From: Planctomycetales bacterium
GTDB lineage: Bacteria > Planctomycetota > Planctomycetia > Isosphaerales > Isosphaeraceae
Direction: 5' to 3'
Length of the DNA: 64,000 bases
NCBI GenBank assembly: GCA_027452145.1
Contig: DAIDHB010000066.1
Location: 1-64,000, forward strand
This document shows positions 9,362-18,275 of the stretch, piece by piece. A program made the position numbers and the translations under genes. How positions within the stretch are numbered: position 1 is the first letter of the stretch; every line of letters begins with the position of its first letter. Below the pieces are notes generated by a model. That model made no database searches, was not told the origin of the DNA, and was given only the letters and a program-made list of their open reading frames with translations.

Positions 9362-10345
9362 TCAGCCCTTCTTGGCCGCGACGACCGCCTTCGCCGCCTC
9401 GACGATCTTGCCGGCGGTGAGACCGAACTTCTCCAGCAGCTCGTCGGGCGCGCCGCTCTCGGCGAACTGGTCGAGCAGGTTGACGTACCGGATGGGGACC
9501 GGGTGCAGCTCGGCCACGGTGTAGGCGACCGCGCTGCCCAGCCCGCCGTGCGCCAGATGCTCCTCGGCGACCACGAGGGCGCCGGTCTCCTTCGCCGCGG
9601 CGAGCAGCGCATCGCGGTCGATCGGCTTGACGGTGTGGACATCCAGCACGCGGGCCTTGATCCCCTGGGATTCGAGCGCCTCGGCGGCGTCGAGCGCGAG
9701 GGCGACCATGATGCCGTTGGCCGCGATGGTCAGGTCCGATCCGTCGCGCAGCTTGTTGGCCTTGCCGATCTGGAACGGGACCGAGCCGTCGGTGTAGATC
9801 TTCGGCACTTCGGGCCGGCCGACCCGCAGATAGACCGGGCCCTGGTGCTCGAGCATGGCCTTCGTCGCGGCCTTCGTCGACTCCTCGTCGGCCGGGACCA
9901 TCACGATGAAGCCTGGCAGGGCACAGGCCAGCGCGACGTCCTCGACGCCCATCTGCGACGCGCCGTCCTCGCCGATCGAGATCCCGGCGTGGCTGCCGAC
10001 GACCTTGACGTTGAGCCCCGGATAGGCCACCGACATGCGGAGCTGATCATACGCGTTGCACGTGATGAACGCGGCGAAGCTGGCGATGACGCTGGTCTTG
10101 CCCGCCGACGCCAGCCCGGCGGCGACGCCGACCAGGTTGCTCTCGGCGATGCCGACGTTGAAGAACCGGTCGGGGTGCTTCTTGCCGAACCACTCGGTGC
10201 GGGTCGAGTTGCTCACGTCGCCGTCGACCACCACGATCTCGGGGTGGTTCTCGCCCAGGGCCTCGAGCGCCCGGCCGAACGCGTCGCGCGTCGCCTTGCC
10301 CAGCTCGCGTTTCGTCTGCAACCCGCCTGAGGAGGCACCGGCCAT
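9362..10345 (-). CDS. Transketolase, C-terminal subunit (Pyr and C-terminal domains)
   Basis: The product has 327 residues from ATG 10345 (MAGASSGGLQTKRELGKATR). It contains the pyrimidine-binding domain (IVVVDGDVSNSTRTEWF; GIAESNLVGVAAGLASAGKT, with the glutamate that activates thiamine diphosphate) and the C-terminal domain (AKETGALVVAEEHLAHGGLG). Together with the separate N-terminal subunit encoded just upstream it forms a two-chain transketolase, which moves two-carbon units between sugar phosphates in the pentose-phosphate pathway. A 1-deoxyxylulose-5-phosphate synthase or other two-chain ketolase role is less likely. The start was chosen because codons further upstream encode low-complexity sequence with no family similarity. 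Confidence 0.88.
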   Translation of the reverse strand: MAGASSGGLQTKRELGKATRDAFGRALEALGENHPEIVVVDGDVSNSTRTEWFGKKHPDRFFNVGIAESNLVGVAAGLASAGKTSVIASFAAFITCNAYDQLRMSVAYPGLNVKVVGSHAGISIGEDGASQMGVEDVALACALPGFIVMVPADEESTKAATKAMLEHQGPVYLRVGRPEVPKIYTDGSVPFQIGKANKLRDGSDLTIAANGIMVALALDAAEALESQGIKARVLDVHTVKPIDRDALLAAAKETGALVVAEEHLAHGGLGSAVAYTVAELHPVPIRYVNLLDQFAESGAPDELLEKFGLTAGKIVEAAKAVVAAKKG

Positions 10346-10466
10346 TTCGGAGGACCTTTCTTCTGGATGGGGCGATGATACCGGGCGAGGGGCGGGTTCC
10401 GAGCGAGCACCGCCTGTGCCCGCCGGGGACCGCTCGCCGCTCGCCGGTTCGCGGGATGAATTCCGA

Positions 10467-11303
10467 TCAGACGCCGGCGGCAATCTCGGCAAGGGCCTCG
10501 TCGAGGTACTTCGGCGGCAGCGGCTTGCCGTGGAAGTTGGTGTCGCCCAGCTTGCGCAGCAGGGTGAGGATGCCCTGGCCCTTGTGGGTCAGCGAGACGA
10601 TGCAGGTCGGCATCCCCTTGACGGCGTTGGCGCGGTCGAGGGCCGTGAGCACCTCGCGCATGTCGTTGCCGTTGATCACCTGGGTCTTCCAGCCGAACGC
10701 GGTGAACTTGCCGTCGATCGGGTCCATGTTCAGGACCTCCTCGGCGGGGCCCGTCTGCTGGAAATGATTGCGGTCGACGATCAGGGTGAGGTTGTCCAGC
10801 CCGAACTTGGCCGCGGCGGCGGCGGCCTCCCAGTTCTGGCCCTCGTCGAGCTCGCCGTCGCCCGTCATCACGTAGGTGTGATAGTCCTTCTTGTCCACCC
10901 GAGCGGCCAGGGCGTGGCCGATGCCGATCGACAGCCCCTGGCCCAGCGAGCCGGTGGAGGCCTCGACCCCCGCCAGGCGCTTCATGTTCGGGTGGCCCTC
11001 GACCGGGCTGCCGGTCTTCCGCAGCGTCATGATCTCGTCGTGCGGGAAGTAACCGGACTGTGCCAGCGCGGCATACAGCACCGGCGCGGCGTGCCCCTTC
11101 GACAGGATGAACCGGTCGCGGTCGGGCCAGTGGGGGTTCTTGGGATCGTGGCGGAGGAACCCGCCGAAGTACAGCGCCGTGACGACCTCGGTCGCCGACA
11201 GCGAGCTGCTGGGATGCCCCGAGCCGGCCTCGGTCGTCATCCGCACGATATCTTCCCGGATCGACTTGGCCCGCGCCAGCAGGGCGTCAAGGTTGTTCGC
11301 CAC
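10467..11303 (-). CDS. Transketolase, N-terminal (thiamine diphosphate-binding) subunit
   Basis: The GTG start at 11303 has a GAGGAG ribosome-binding site 8 bases upstream; an earlier ATG at 11414 would add an unconserved extension. The 278-residue product has the substrate and cofactor motifs TEAGSGHPSSSLSATEVV and GSLGQGLSIGIGHALAARVD, and the ThDP/metal motif GDGELDEGQNWEAAAAAAKF followed by DRN. It matches the usual length of split transketolase N-subunits. The C-terminal subunit follows after 121 bases on the same strand, so the two are probably one operon. Confidence 0.88.
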   Translation of the reverse strand: MANNLDALLARAKSIREDIVRMTTEAGSGHPSSSLSATEVVTALYFGGFLRHDPKNPHWPDRDRFILSKGHAAPVLYAALAQSGYFPHDEIMTLRKTGSPVEGHPNMKRLAGVEASTGSLGQGLSIGIGHALAARVDKKDYHTYVMTGDGELDEGQNWEAAAAAAKFGLDNLTLIVDRNHFQQTGPAEEVLNMDPIDGKFTAFGWKTQVINGNDMREVLTALDRANAVKGMPTCIVSLTHKGQGILTLLRKLGDTNFHGKPLPPKYLDEALAEIAAGV

Positions 11304-11541
11304 CGATGCACTCTCCTCGATGCCTGAGTCCGCGGCTGCCCGACGGCATTGCGGCGCGACGTCGACCACGGGACCTTCATAATCCACGGGTTTTCGCCGC
11401 AAATCGAGTTCCAAACTTACCGAGTCGCACGGCCGTCCGGCAAGGGGGATGTCCCGATCGGGGACCGCTCGATCCGATCGACCGCGCGGGCATGATGGCG
11501 CCCGACGAATCTGTTAAGATAGCCCGCAGGCGGCCTGATCA

Positions 11542-12774
11542 GTGAATCGGGGCGATGGCTCCATGACCCAGCCATTCCGGAGGCGAACCCTGGACGCATC
11601 GACGACCGAACGGCCGAAGCGGCAGGTCCCGCGGCTGCGCTTCAGCCTGCGCGCCTTGATGGTCATCGTCCTCATCCTGGGGGGTGTGCTGGGCTACTGG
11701 GTCGCCCGGTCGCGCGAGCAGAAGGCCGCCGTCGCGGCGATCGAGCGTGCGGGGGGCACGGTCGCCTACGACTGGGAGTGGCACGGCGGCTTCCATATCC
11801 GCGGCCAACAACCGCCCCGGTGGAAGCGATGGCCAATCCAGCTACTCGGGCCGGACTACTTCGCGACCGTCAAGCAGGTGACGCTGGTCGGCGGGAAGCC
11901 GGAGCGGGTCAATGACGAGCTCATGGACCAGGTCGGGCGGCTGCGCGGGCTGGAGTCGCTAACGATCAATAGTTGCAGGGGCGTGACGGACGCCGGGATG
12001 GTGTCCATCAGCCGCCTCGGACAGCTCACCGCGTTGGATGTAGGGTTCACCAGCATCACCGCCGCCAGCCTGAAGCACGTCGCCGACCTGCGCCGGCTGA
12101 AGCGGCTCGACCTGCAATCGACGTCGGCCACCGACGCCGATCTCGCTCACCTGAGCGGGCTGACCTCGCTGGAGGGGCCTCAGATCTTCGGGAAGAGTCC
12201 GGGAATCACCGACGCGGGCCTCGCCCATCTGCGGCCACTGGTGAACCTGAACATGATCTCATTCAACGCGACGAGGATCACCTCGGCGGGACTGGTCCAC
12301 ATGCGGGACATGACGCGGCTCAACTTCCTGAACCTGCCGGACAGCCAGATCGCCGACCTGCATCCGATCGCCCACCTGACGGGGATCAAATCCGTGACGC
12401 TGCCCGGGGCGAGCATCGACGACGCAGGCCTGGCCCCAATCGCGGGCTTCACCGGGCTCTCGCATCTGAATCTTGATCGCACGAGGATCACCGACGCCGG
12501 GCTCGACCACATCAAGGGCCTCACCGCGATTCAGAACCTCTGGCTGAACAATACGGCGATCACCGACGCCGGCCTGACGAAGCTATCGGGGCTGAACCAG
12601 GTCACCCTGCTGTTCATCGAGGGCACACGCGTCACCGACGCAGGGGTCGCCAACCTCCAGGGGTTGAAGCAGTGCATCCAGATCGCCGTCGGCAAGACGG
12701 GCGTCACCGACGACGGCATCAAGGCCGCGAACGCGAATCGACCGAAGATCCGGTTCGTGAAGATGGGATACTGA
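11542..12774 (+). CDS. Membrane-anchored leucine-rich-repeat protein
   Basis: The product has about 410 residues. A basic N-terminus leads into one membrane segment (LMVIVLILGGVLGYWVA, about residues 39-55), so most of the protein lies outside the cytoplasm. It is followed by a segment common in planctomycete LRR proteins (AAIERAGGTVAYDWEW) and then at least nine repeats of about 24 residues built around ITDAGL, VTDAGM and LTRLDL-like cores. LRR arrays bind other proteins; no enzyme domain is present. Translation may start at GTG 11542 or at ATG 11563; neither has a strong ribosome-binding site. Confidence 0.8.
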   Translation: MNRGDGSMTQPFRRRTLDASTTERPKRQVPRLRFSLRALMVIVLILGGVLGYWVARSREQKAAVAAIERAGGTVAYDWEWHGGFHIRGQQPPRWKRWPIQLLGPDYFATVKQVTLVGGKPERVNDELMDQVGRLRGLESLTINSCRGVTDAGMVSISRLGQLTALDVGFTSITAASLKHVADLRRLKRLDLQSTSATDADLAHLSGLTSLEGPQIFGKSPGITDAGLAHLRPLVNLNMISFNATRITSAGLVHMRDMTRLNFLNLPDSQIADLHPIAHLTGIKSVTLPGASIDDAGLAPIAGFTGLSHLNLDRTRITDAGLDHIKGLTAIQNLWLNNTAITDAGLTKLSGLNQVTLLFIEGTRVTDAGVANLQGLKQCIQIAVGKTGVTDDGIKAANANRPKIRFVKMGY

Positions 12775-12804
12775 CCGGGCCGAGCCAGACGCGCCCCATC
12801 CGGC

Positions 12805-14097
12805 TTATCGATCCAGCCAGGGATCCCAGAGCGGATCATCGGTCGCCCCCGTCATCCCAGGCCCGGCCGGCCGATCGCCGTCGGCGGCCGCGGTCTTCGG
12901 GTTCATCACCGGCGGCTTCGCCCCGCGCGACCTGCGGAAGATGTGCGGCACGAAGCGGCTGGTGTTGCCGGTGATCAGGCCGTCCGCCTCGCGCAGGCCG
13001 ACGCCGCACGCGTGGCCATTGACGATCCAGCTCCCGACGACCGGATACCGGCCATCGAAGTCGGGCAGGGGATGGAACGCCTGGTACACGTGCGGACCTT
13101 CGGTGTAATTGCCCCCGGTCTCGGCGATGATCTGGCCGTCCTCGACGATCCGGACGTTCGCCCCCTCGCGAGAAAAAATCGGCTTGACCACATACGACGA
13201 TCCGACCGGCTCGAACGCCGCGGGCAGCAGGTACTCGCTGTCCGGAAAAAGCTCATAAAGCACCGGCAGGATCGCCTTGTTGCTCAGCACCATCTTCCAC
13301 GGCGGCTCGAGCCATCGCGTCGGGGCGAACGGCAGGTGCCGGCCGAACGGCTCGCGGAGCATCCACTCCCAGGGATACAGCTTGAACATGATCTCGATCG
13401 CCCGCTCGCGCAGATCGGTGAACACCTTGCGCCCGGCGTGCCAGCCGATGTCCTTGACGGCGAGGAACTCCGCCTTGCACCCCGCCTGGATGGCCGTGTC
13501 GCGCAGGTAGGTCACGGTCATCACGTCCTCGACCGCGTCGCCCGGCGCCGCGAAGACGACCCGGCTGCCGAGATCGCGCCGGACCCGGCGCCAGGCCTCG
13601 ATCAACCGCTCGTGCAGGCTGTTGAACTGGTCGTACGGCGAGGATCCGTCCTTCCGCGCGGCCAGGTCGATCCCGGCCGATGCGAGCAGATCCTGGAACC
13701 AGAACCACTGGATGACGGCCGCCTCCAGGAGCGCCGTGGGCGTGTCGGCGTTGTACTCCAGCAGCTTCGGCGGAGACTCGCCGTCGAACGCCAGGTCGAA
13801 GCGCCCGTAAATCGTGTGCTCGTCGCGTTCCCAGCTCCACGCGACCCAGTCGTGATACGGCCGAGGGATGTCGAACTGGTCGAGCCGGCCGTCGGCGATC
13901 ACCCGGCCGACGGCCTCGAGGCACATTTCATTCAGCCGGTACGTCGCCGCCTCGAGGGCGTCGACCTCGTCGGATTCGAACAGGTAATACGCCGACTCGT
14001 CCCAGTACGGGGCGCCGTCGATCGAGTGAAACATCAGTCCCTGCGACTCGACGACTTTCGGCCAGTCGCCGCGGGGCGGAGTCTCGACGCGGAGCAT
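12805..14097 (-). CDS. Glutathionylspermidine synthase-like ATP-grasp protein (YgiC/YjfC type)
   Basis: The 430-residue protein matches the C-terminal synthetase domain of the glutathionylspermidine synthase family. Diagnostic stretches are LLEYNADTPTALLEAAVIQW, DQFNSLHERLIEAWR, IMFKLYPWEWMLREPFG, and the ATP-grasp core YVVKPIFSREGANVRIVEDG followed by GGNYTEGPHVYQ. There is no N-terminal amidase domain, as in E. coli YgiC and YjfC, so it is probably an amide ligase of unknown substrate rather than a true bifunctional GspSA. A small Gly-rich lipoprotein gene lies 26 bases upstream on the same strand, echoing the YgiB-YgiC pairing. The C-terminus has a Pro/Asp-rich tail. Confidence 0.85.
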   Translation of the reverse strand: MLRVETPPRGDWPKVVESQGLMFHSIDGAPYWDESAYYLFESDEVDALEAATYRLNEMCLEAVGRVIADGRLDQFDIPRPYHDWVAWSWERDEHTIYGRFDLAFDGESPPKLLEYNADTPTALLEAAVIQWFWFQDLLASAGIDLAARKDGSSPYDQFNSLHERLIEAWRRVRRDLGSRVVFAAPGDAVEDVMTVTYLRDTAIQAGCKAEFLAVKDIGWHAGRKVFTDLRERAIEIMFKLYPWEWMLREPFGRHLPFAPTRWLEPPWKMVLSNKAILPVLYELFPDSEYLLPAAFEPVGSSYVVKPIFSREGANVRIVEDGQIIAETGGNYTEGPHVYQAFHPLPDFDGRYPVVGSWIVNGHACGVGLREADGLITGNTSRFVPHIFRRSRGAKPPVMNPKTAAADGDRPAGPGMTGATDDPLWDPWLDR

Positions 14098-14123
14098 GGC
14101 AACGTCCTCCGGCCTGGCTCAGG

Positions 14124-14366
14124 TCAGGAGCCGCTGAACCCGCCGAACCCGCCCGTCCCGCCAAACCCGCCGCGGGCCGACGGCGCTCCGACCGTCCCAA
14201 CCCCGCGCCCCGCGCCGTAACCCCCGATTCGCGTCCCCATGTACGAACCGTGAGCGCCGCCGCCGTTCTGCTGCTGCTGGTCCTCATCCTCGGACTGCGA
14301 GCAGCCGGACATCGCCAGGGCCGTCCCCAGCAGCACCAGAGAGATTGCCTGTGTTGACCTGTTCAT
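14124..14366 (-). CDS. Small Gly-rich lipoprotein paired with the ATP-grasp gene
   Basis: The product has 80 residues. A signal peptide ending in LAMSGC is a likely lipobox, with lipidation at the cysteine. The mature part is Gln-rich, then Gly-rich (GGFGGTGGFGGFSGS). It is followed 26 bases later by the glutathionylspermidine-synthase-like gene. In E. coli the YgiC and YjfC ligases also sit beside lipoproteins with Gly-rich tails (YgiB/DUF1190), so functional coupling is plausible. Direct sequence homology to DUF1190 is not evident. Confidence 0.65.
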   Translation of the reverse strand: MNRSTQAISLVLLGTALAMSGCSQSEDEDQQQQNGGGAHGSYMGTRIGGYGAGRGVGTVGAPSARGGFGGTGGFGGFSGS

Positions 14367-14658
14367 CGGAGCCGTCGCATTTCCTGAAGGGTCTCATGCC
14401 GCCGGGGTCGAGACGATCGACCCGGCACGGCCGAGGTTCCTGGTCGATCCCGGAAAGGACGACCGGGCCTTCGTCGGGTGGAAAACCCGCCGGGTCCCCA
14501 GCCATTCATCGATGGGTTGCCACCAACTTACACCGATTCCGCTTTCCGGAACAGACCCTCAGTAGCATTCGCCGCGACCGGGGAGAGATTGCGGGGAATC
14601 CGGCGAGGGAACGAATGGCGGACTTTTCGAGTCGGCGGGCCGGGCGCGGTGCCCCTCT

Positions 14659-15615
14659 TCAATCGCTCGACCTCGCACGGCGGAGGATCAGGCCGCCGCA
14701 TGCCAGCAGCAGGCACCAGCCTGCGAGGGCCGCGGGCTCGGGGGCCGGGACGGGCGGAGGCGGAGTCAGGCCCGAGGTGAACGTGACGTTGTCGCCGGCC
14801 GCCGCGATCGGCGTGCCGTCCGGCAGGTAGATCCCCTTGAGCGCGACGGAGATTGTGTTGTTCAGCGTGCCCGGGTAATGGTACAGGAGCTCGAACAATT
14901 CGAGGTCAGAGCTGACTCCAAGGCTGAACTGCTGGCTCACCCCCGCCGCGGACAGGGGGAGATCGATATGGAAGGTTCCGGACAGCGATCCGTTCTGCCA
15001 CTGCACCGCGGGTTCGCCCGCCTGGAGGGGAGTCCCCGCGTCGGTCAATAGCATCGGGTGATAGTCCATCCAGAGGGCCTGGCCCGGCTGGGTATAACTC
15101 GAGATTCCGAACTGGTTCATGAGCTCGGGCAGGCCGTAATTGACCTGGAACTCCAGCCGGATCGAGCTCGGCGGCGGACTGCCCGCGGGCCCCTGGACCG
15201 TGGCGTCCACGTTGTTCCACCAGGCGTTCGCATTCACCCCATCGGCCGGCCTGATGGCCCCGACGATGCTTCCCGGATCGGGCGAGGAGAACGAAGTGTG
15301 GACCTGGAGCAGCGTCGCGGCGCCGGGCGTCGCCAGGGCGGAGGCCGCCATCGTCACCGGCGTCGAGCCGGGAACCAGGACGATGCCGTTGTGGTCATAG
15401 CTGGCCGTCTCGTTCGTGGTGGCGGAGGCAGGAGTCGTACCTTGCTGCTGGGAGTACGGCGGGTTGAGCCCATAGGCGTTCGCCCCCGCCCCGCTCCCGG
15501 TGTAGATCACATCGCCGCGAGCGGCGACCGACGGGGCCGACCACACGATCGCGGCGGCAAAAGCCACGGCCGAGAACCGTCCGGCTCCCAGGCGGAATCC
15601 CTTCCAGGAACACAT
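14659..15615 (-). CDS. PEP-CTERM exported protein
   Basis: The start at 15615 is preceded by AGGAGG. The 318-residue product has a signal segment (FSAVAFAAAIVWSAPSVAA), a beta-rich middle with no known enzymatic motif, and a C-terminal sorting signal: PAPEPAALAGWCLLLACGG followed by a basic tail (LILRRARSSD). That tripartite end is the exosortase-recognised PEP-CTERM signal, so the protein is probably cleaved and released or attached at the cell surface. No exosortase gene is in the window. A good promoter candidate lies at 15702-15729. Confidence 0.85.
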   Translation of the reverse strand: MCSWKGFRLGAGRFSAVAFAAAIVWSAPSVAARGDVIYTGSGAGANAYGLNPPYSQQQGTTPASATTNETASYDHNGIVLVPGSTPVTMAASALATPGAATLLQVHTSFSSPDPGSIVGAIRPADGVNANAWWNNVDATVQGPAGSPPPSSIRLEFQVNYGLPELMNQFGISSYTQPGQALWMDYHPMLLTDAGTPLQAGEPAVQWQNGSLSGTFHIDLPLSAAGVSQQFSLGVSSDLELFELLYHYPGTLNNTISVALKGIYLPDGTPIAAAGDNVTFTSGLTPPPPVPAPEPAALAGWCLLLACGGLILRRARSSD

Positions 15616-15701
15616 GGCGTCCGAACCTCCTGGTCAGTCCTGGGTCGCATCCCGACCGAGCATCCATGCCGACAAATCCGCAACAGGAGCGACCGGCGCC
15701 T

Positions 15702-15729
15702 AGCATACTTGCTTGTTGCTTTGGGTCAA
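15702..15729 (-). promoter_or_regulatory. Sigma70-like promoter for the PEP-CTERM gene
   Basis: On the minus strand, TTGACC (15729-15724) and TATGCT (15707-15702) are separated by 16 bases. This leaves a leader of about 85 bases before the start codon at 15615. It is the best consensus promoter noticed in the window. Confidence 0.55.
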
Positions 15730-15871
15730 GGGAGACTGGGGCCACGGGAGCGTCATCTCATCGTCCCATCGCGTGCATGGGAGAGGGTTGAAGCGTTGCC
15801 GTCCGGGATGCAGTAGAACAATAGAGCCGGACGTCGCCATCTCCTTCGCTCGGGTCGCGGAGCTTCCGACC

Positions 15872-17953
15872 ATGCCGTCATCTTCCCGCAGAGTACGGGG
15901 CCTCGTCGGCTTATTCGCCACCATCGCGATGATGGGCGTCCCTGCGGAATCGAAGGCCCAGAAGCCGCCCGCCGGCGCGCGGGGCGACACGTACGGCGAT
16001 CCCTTGCCGAGCGGCGCCGTGGTGCGGCTCGGGACGACCCGCTACCGCCAGGACTCGCCCATCTACCGGATCGCCTACACGCCTGACGGCCGGCATTTCC
16101 TCACCGATGGGCAGGACAGCGTCCTCCGCGTCTGGGATGCGGCCACGGGCCGGATCGTCCGCCGGATCGAGCCGGACGTGGGCGTGATGGCCGATTTCGC
16201 CGTCACCTCGCGGGGCCATCTCGTGATGGCGATGGGGACGACGCTGGAACCGGGCCGGGGGTTTGTTTACCACGTCACGATGACCGAGATCGCCACCGGA
16301 CGGCCGGTGGACGTCGGAACCTGGACGGTCGACGGCGACCTGGGCTTCACCGTCGCGCTCTGTCCCGACCGACAGCTCGTGGCGGCCGGGATGAGGAAGG
16401 AAGGCGTCCGACTGCTCGACGCCTGGACGGGCGCCGAGACCGGCCGGTTCGCGACGGGCGACCTCGAGGCCGAACACGTCGTCTTTTCACGCGACGGCCG
16501 TCGGCTGGCCGTCCAGACGTGGAGCCGTGGCGACAACGACTTCCGCCGGGAGTTGAGGGTCTTCGACGTGGATCGGAAGAATGAACTGCTCGTCGAACGG
16601 CTCGATCAATCCTCTCTAGGCGAGCCGGCATTCTCGCCCGATGGCGGCACCGTCGCGGTAATCCGGATGCCCGATGTCGATCTTCTCCATGTGGGCAATA
16701 AGGATCGCATCAGGTTCCCCAACGCTTTCGTCGACCACTTCTGCTTCACCGCCGACGGCCGGGGCCTCGTGGGGGTGGCCGGCTTCGGGCTGATCGGCAT
16801 CTTCGACCTGGTGAAGCGGCAGCCGTCCTCGTCATTCCGGACCGGGGTAAGCCTGGATGACACGATCGCGCTGACGCCAGACGGCCGGACACTCCTGGCC
16901 AGCAGCAACGGCCTGGTCCTGCACGCCTGGGACCTCGGGACCCGGCGCGATCGCTTCGCCAGCACTGATGCGCATCAAGGGCCCATCACCCAGGTGCTGG
17001 TCACGCCGGACGGCAAGACGGCCATCACCGGGGCCGAGGACGCCACGATGCGACTGTGGGACCTGGCGACGGGCCGGCCCGTGCGGGCCCTGCGGCTATC
17101 GGGGAATCCGGAAGCCGTGGCGATCTCGCCAGCCGGCGGGTGGGTGGCCGCCGTGACGACGATGTTCAACCAGATCTTCGTGTGGGACCTCAAGCGCCAG
17201 GGCGGCCCGATCGTCCTCTCGACGCGCCGTGGCGATGACCTCATCTCGCCGCTATCGCTGCATTTCCTCGACGAGGACAAGCTCCTCGTGATTGACGAAG
17301 CCGGCGGACTCCAGGAAGTCGACCTCAAGGAACGACGGGTGCGGCCAGGAGTGAAAATCGACCTGCCGACACCCGACGATGCGTTGCCGGGACTGGAGAA
17401 CCACCGGCTCAACCACGCCGCCTTCCTGCCGGGTGGCAAGCGAGTCGCGATGAGCCAGCTCTTCGCGGGCATTTCGGTCGTCGACCTGGGCACGGGAAAG
17501 AGGGTTTTCGACGCCGAGACCGGGGATCTCGTCGTACCTTCGCCGGACGGCCGGCTCCTGGCGGTCGCCGGGGATTCCACCGATGACCAGAAGTACGCGC
17601 TGAGGGGTCATCATCGCGGTAGCCACAGAACCGGAGTCTCCCCGGAACCCGCCGGCGGGACGATCCGCCTCCTCGACGCGACCAGCGGCAAGGAGCAGCA
17701 GACAATGAAAGTGGAGGGTAGCAAGGTCTGGGCGCTCGCCTTCGCGCCAGACGGCAAGACCCTCGCCGCCACCACCGGCTGGAACTACGGCCGGATTCAC
17801 CTGTTCGACGTCGCCACCGGCAAGGAGGCGCACCCCATCGACGGCCCGCCCTTCCGCTCGCCCGCGCTGGCCTTTACGCCCGATGGCTCGCGGTTGGCGA
17901 CTGGGGTGGCTGATGGGTCGGTGCTGGCCTGGGACCTCAAGGCTGCGCGGTAG
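15872..17953 (+). CDS. Secreted WD40-repeat protein (copy 1 of a tandem triplication)
   Basis: The start at ATG 15872 gives a 693-residue protein with a signal peptide (GLVGLFATIAMMGVPAESKA). From YGDPLPSGAVVRLGTTRYRQ to the end it is a WD40 propeller, or two: repeats such as VLRVWDAATGRIVRRI, MRLWDLATGRPVRAL and VLAWDLKAAR recur throughout. The same domain makes up the C-terminal part of the two downstream sigma-factor fusions, so this copy is either the ancestor or a derivative that swapped the sigma/TM module for a signal peptide. WD40 propellers act as protein-interaction platforms; its partner is unknown. Confidence 0.85.
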   Translation: MPSSSRRVRGLVGLFATIAMMGVPAESKAQKPPAGARGDTYGDPLPSGAVVRLGTTRYRQDSPIYRIAYTPDGRHFLTDGQDSVLRVWDAATGRIVRRIEPDVGVMADFAVTSRGHLVMAMGTTLEPGRGFVYHVTMTEIATGRPVDVGTWTVDGDLGFTVALCPDRQLVAAGMRKEGVRLLDAWTGAETGRFATGDLEAEHVVFSRDGRRLAVQTWSRGDNDFRRELRVFDVDRKNELLVERLDQSSLGEPAFSPDGGTVAVIRMPDVDLLHVGNKDRIRFPNAFVDHFCFTADGRGLVGVAGFGLIGIFDLVKRQPSSSFRTGVSLDDTIALTPDGRTLLASSNGLVLHAWDLGTRRDRFASTDAHQGPITQVLVTPDGKTAITGAEDATMRLWDLATGRPVRALRLSGNPEAVAISPAGGWVAAVTTMFNQIFVWDLKRQGGPIVLSTRRGDDLISPLSLHFLDEDKLLVIDEAGGLQEVDLKERRVRPGVKIDLPTPDDALPGLENHRLNHAAFLPGGKRVAMSQLFAGISVVDLGTGKRVFDAETGDLVVPSPDGRLLAVAGDSTDDQKYALRGHHRGSHRTGVSPEPAGGTIRLLDATSGKEQQTMKVEGSKVWALAFAPDGKTLAATTGWNYGRIHLFDVATGKEAHPIDGPPFRSPALAFTPDGSRLATGVADGSVLAWDLKAAR

Positions 17954-17972
17954 CCGGCGGGATGGAGGAATC

Positions 17973-17993
17973 TTTTCGGCAGAAATCCGAAAA
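17973..17993. terminator. Hairpin downstream of WD40 copy 1
   Basis: TTTTCGG (17973-17979) pairs with CCGAAAA (17987-17993). The same hairpin recurs downstream of copy 2 at 21251-21276, so it belongs to the duplicated unit. It could terminate transcription or simply mark the duplication. Confidence 0.45.
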
Positions 17994-18041
17994 AGGTCCA
18001 TCCAGGAACGGCCGGGGCGGCAGTAGAAGGAAACAATTACC

Positions 18042-18229
18042 GACACTCCTCGCCGAACACCACCTGGTTCGAGCCCGGCATGGGCGGATCGCCTGGGCCC
18101 GGCGAACCGGCGACGTGAGTCGCCGGGTCCTCGGGCGCCGCTCGTCGGGTCCGCCGGGGAAAAAGACCCGGCGACTCACGTCGCCGGTTCGCCCAGGACC
18201 CGGCCAGGTGGTGTTCGGCGAGGAGTGTC
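18042..18229. mobile_element. MITE-like non-autonomous element, 188 bp, with 8-bp target duplication
   Basis: Perfect 26-bp terminal inverted repeats (18042-18067, beginning GACACTCCTCGCCGAACACC, and 18204-18229) bound the element. A second perfect 29-base inverted pair lies inside (18101-18129 and 18165-18193). CAATTACC occurs immediately before (18034-18041) and immediately after (18230-18237), the mark of an 8-bp target-site duplication. The homologous spacer between copies 2 and 3 lacks the insert. It encodes nothing credible, so it must have been moved by a transposase encoded elsewhere. Transposase family cannot be assigned from the ends alone. Confidence 0.88.
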
Positions 18230-18275
18230 CAATTACCTACCGACCACACCACGGCCAGGCAAGGAACCAGTGCGC

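Larger units (their letters stand above)
17954..18275. other. Spacer between WD40 copies 1 and 2
   Basis: This region corresponds to the 112-base spacer at 21233-21344 plus an inserted 188-bp element with its target duplication. Shared pieces are the hairpin region, CATCCAGGAAC, GGCAGTAGAAGGAAACAA and GGCAAGGAACCA before the start codon. No gene is present. Confidence 0.75.
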
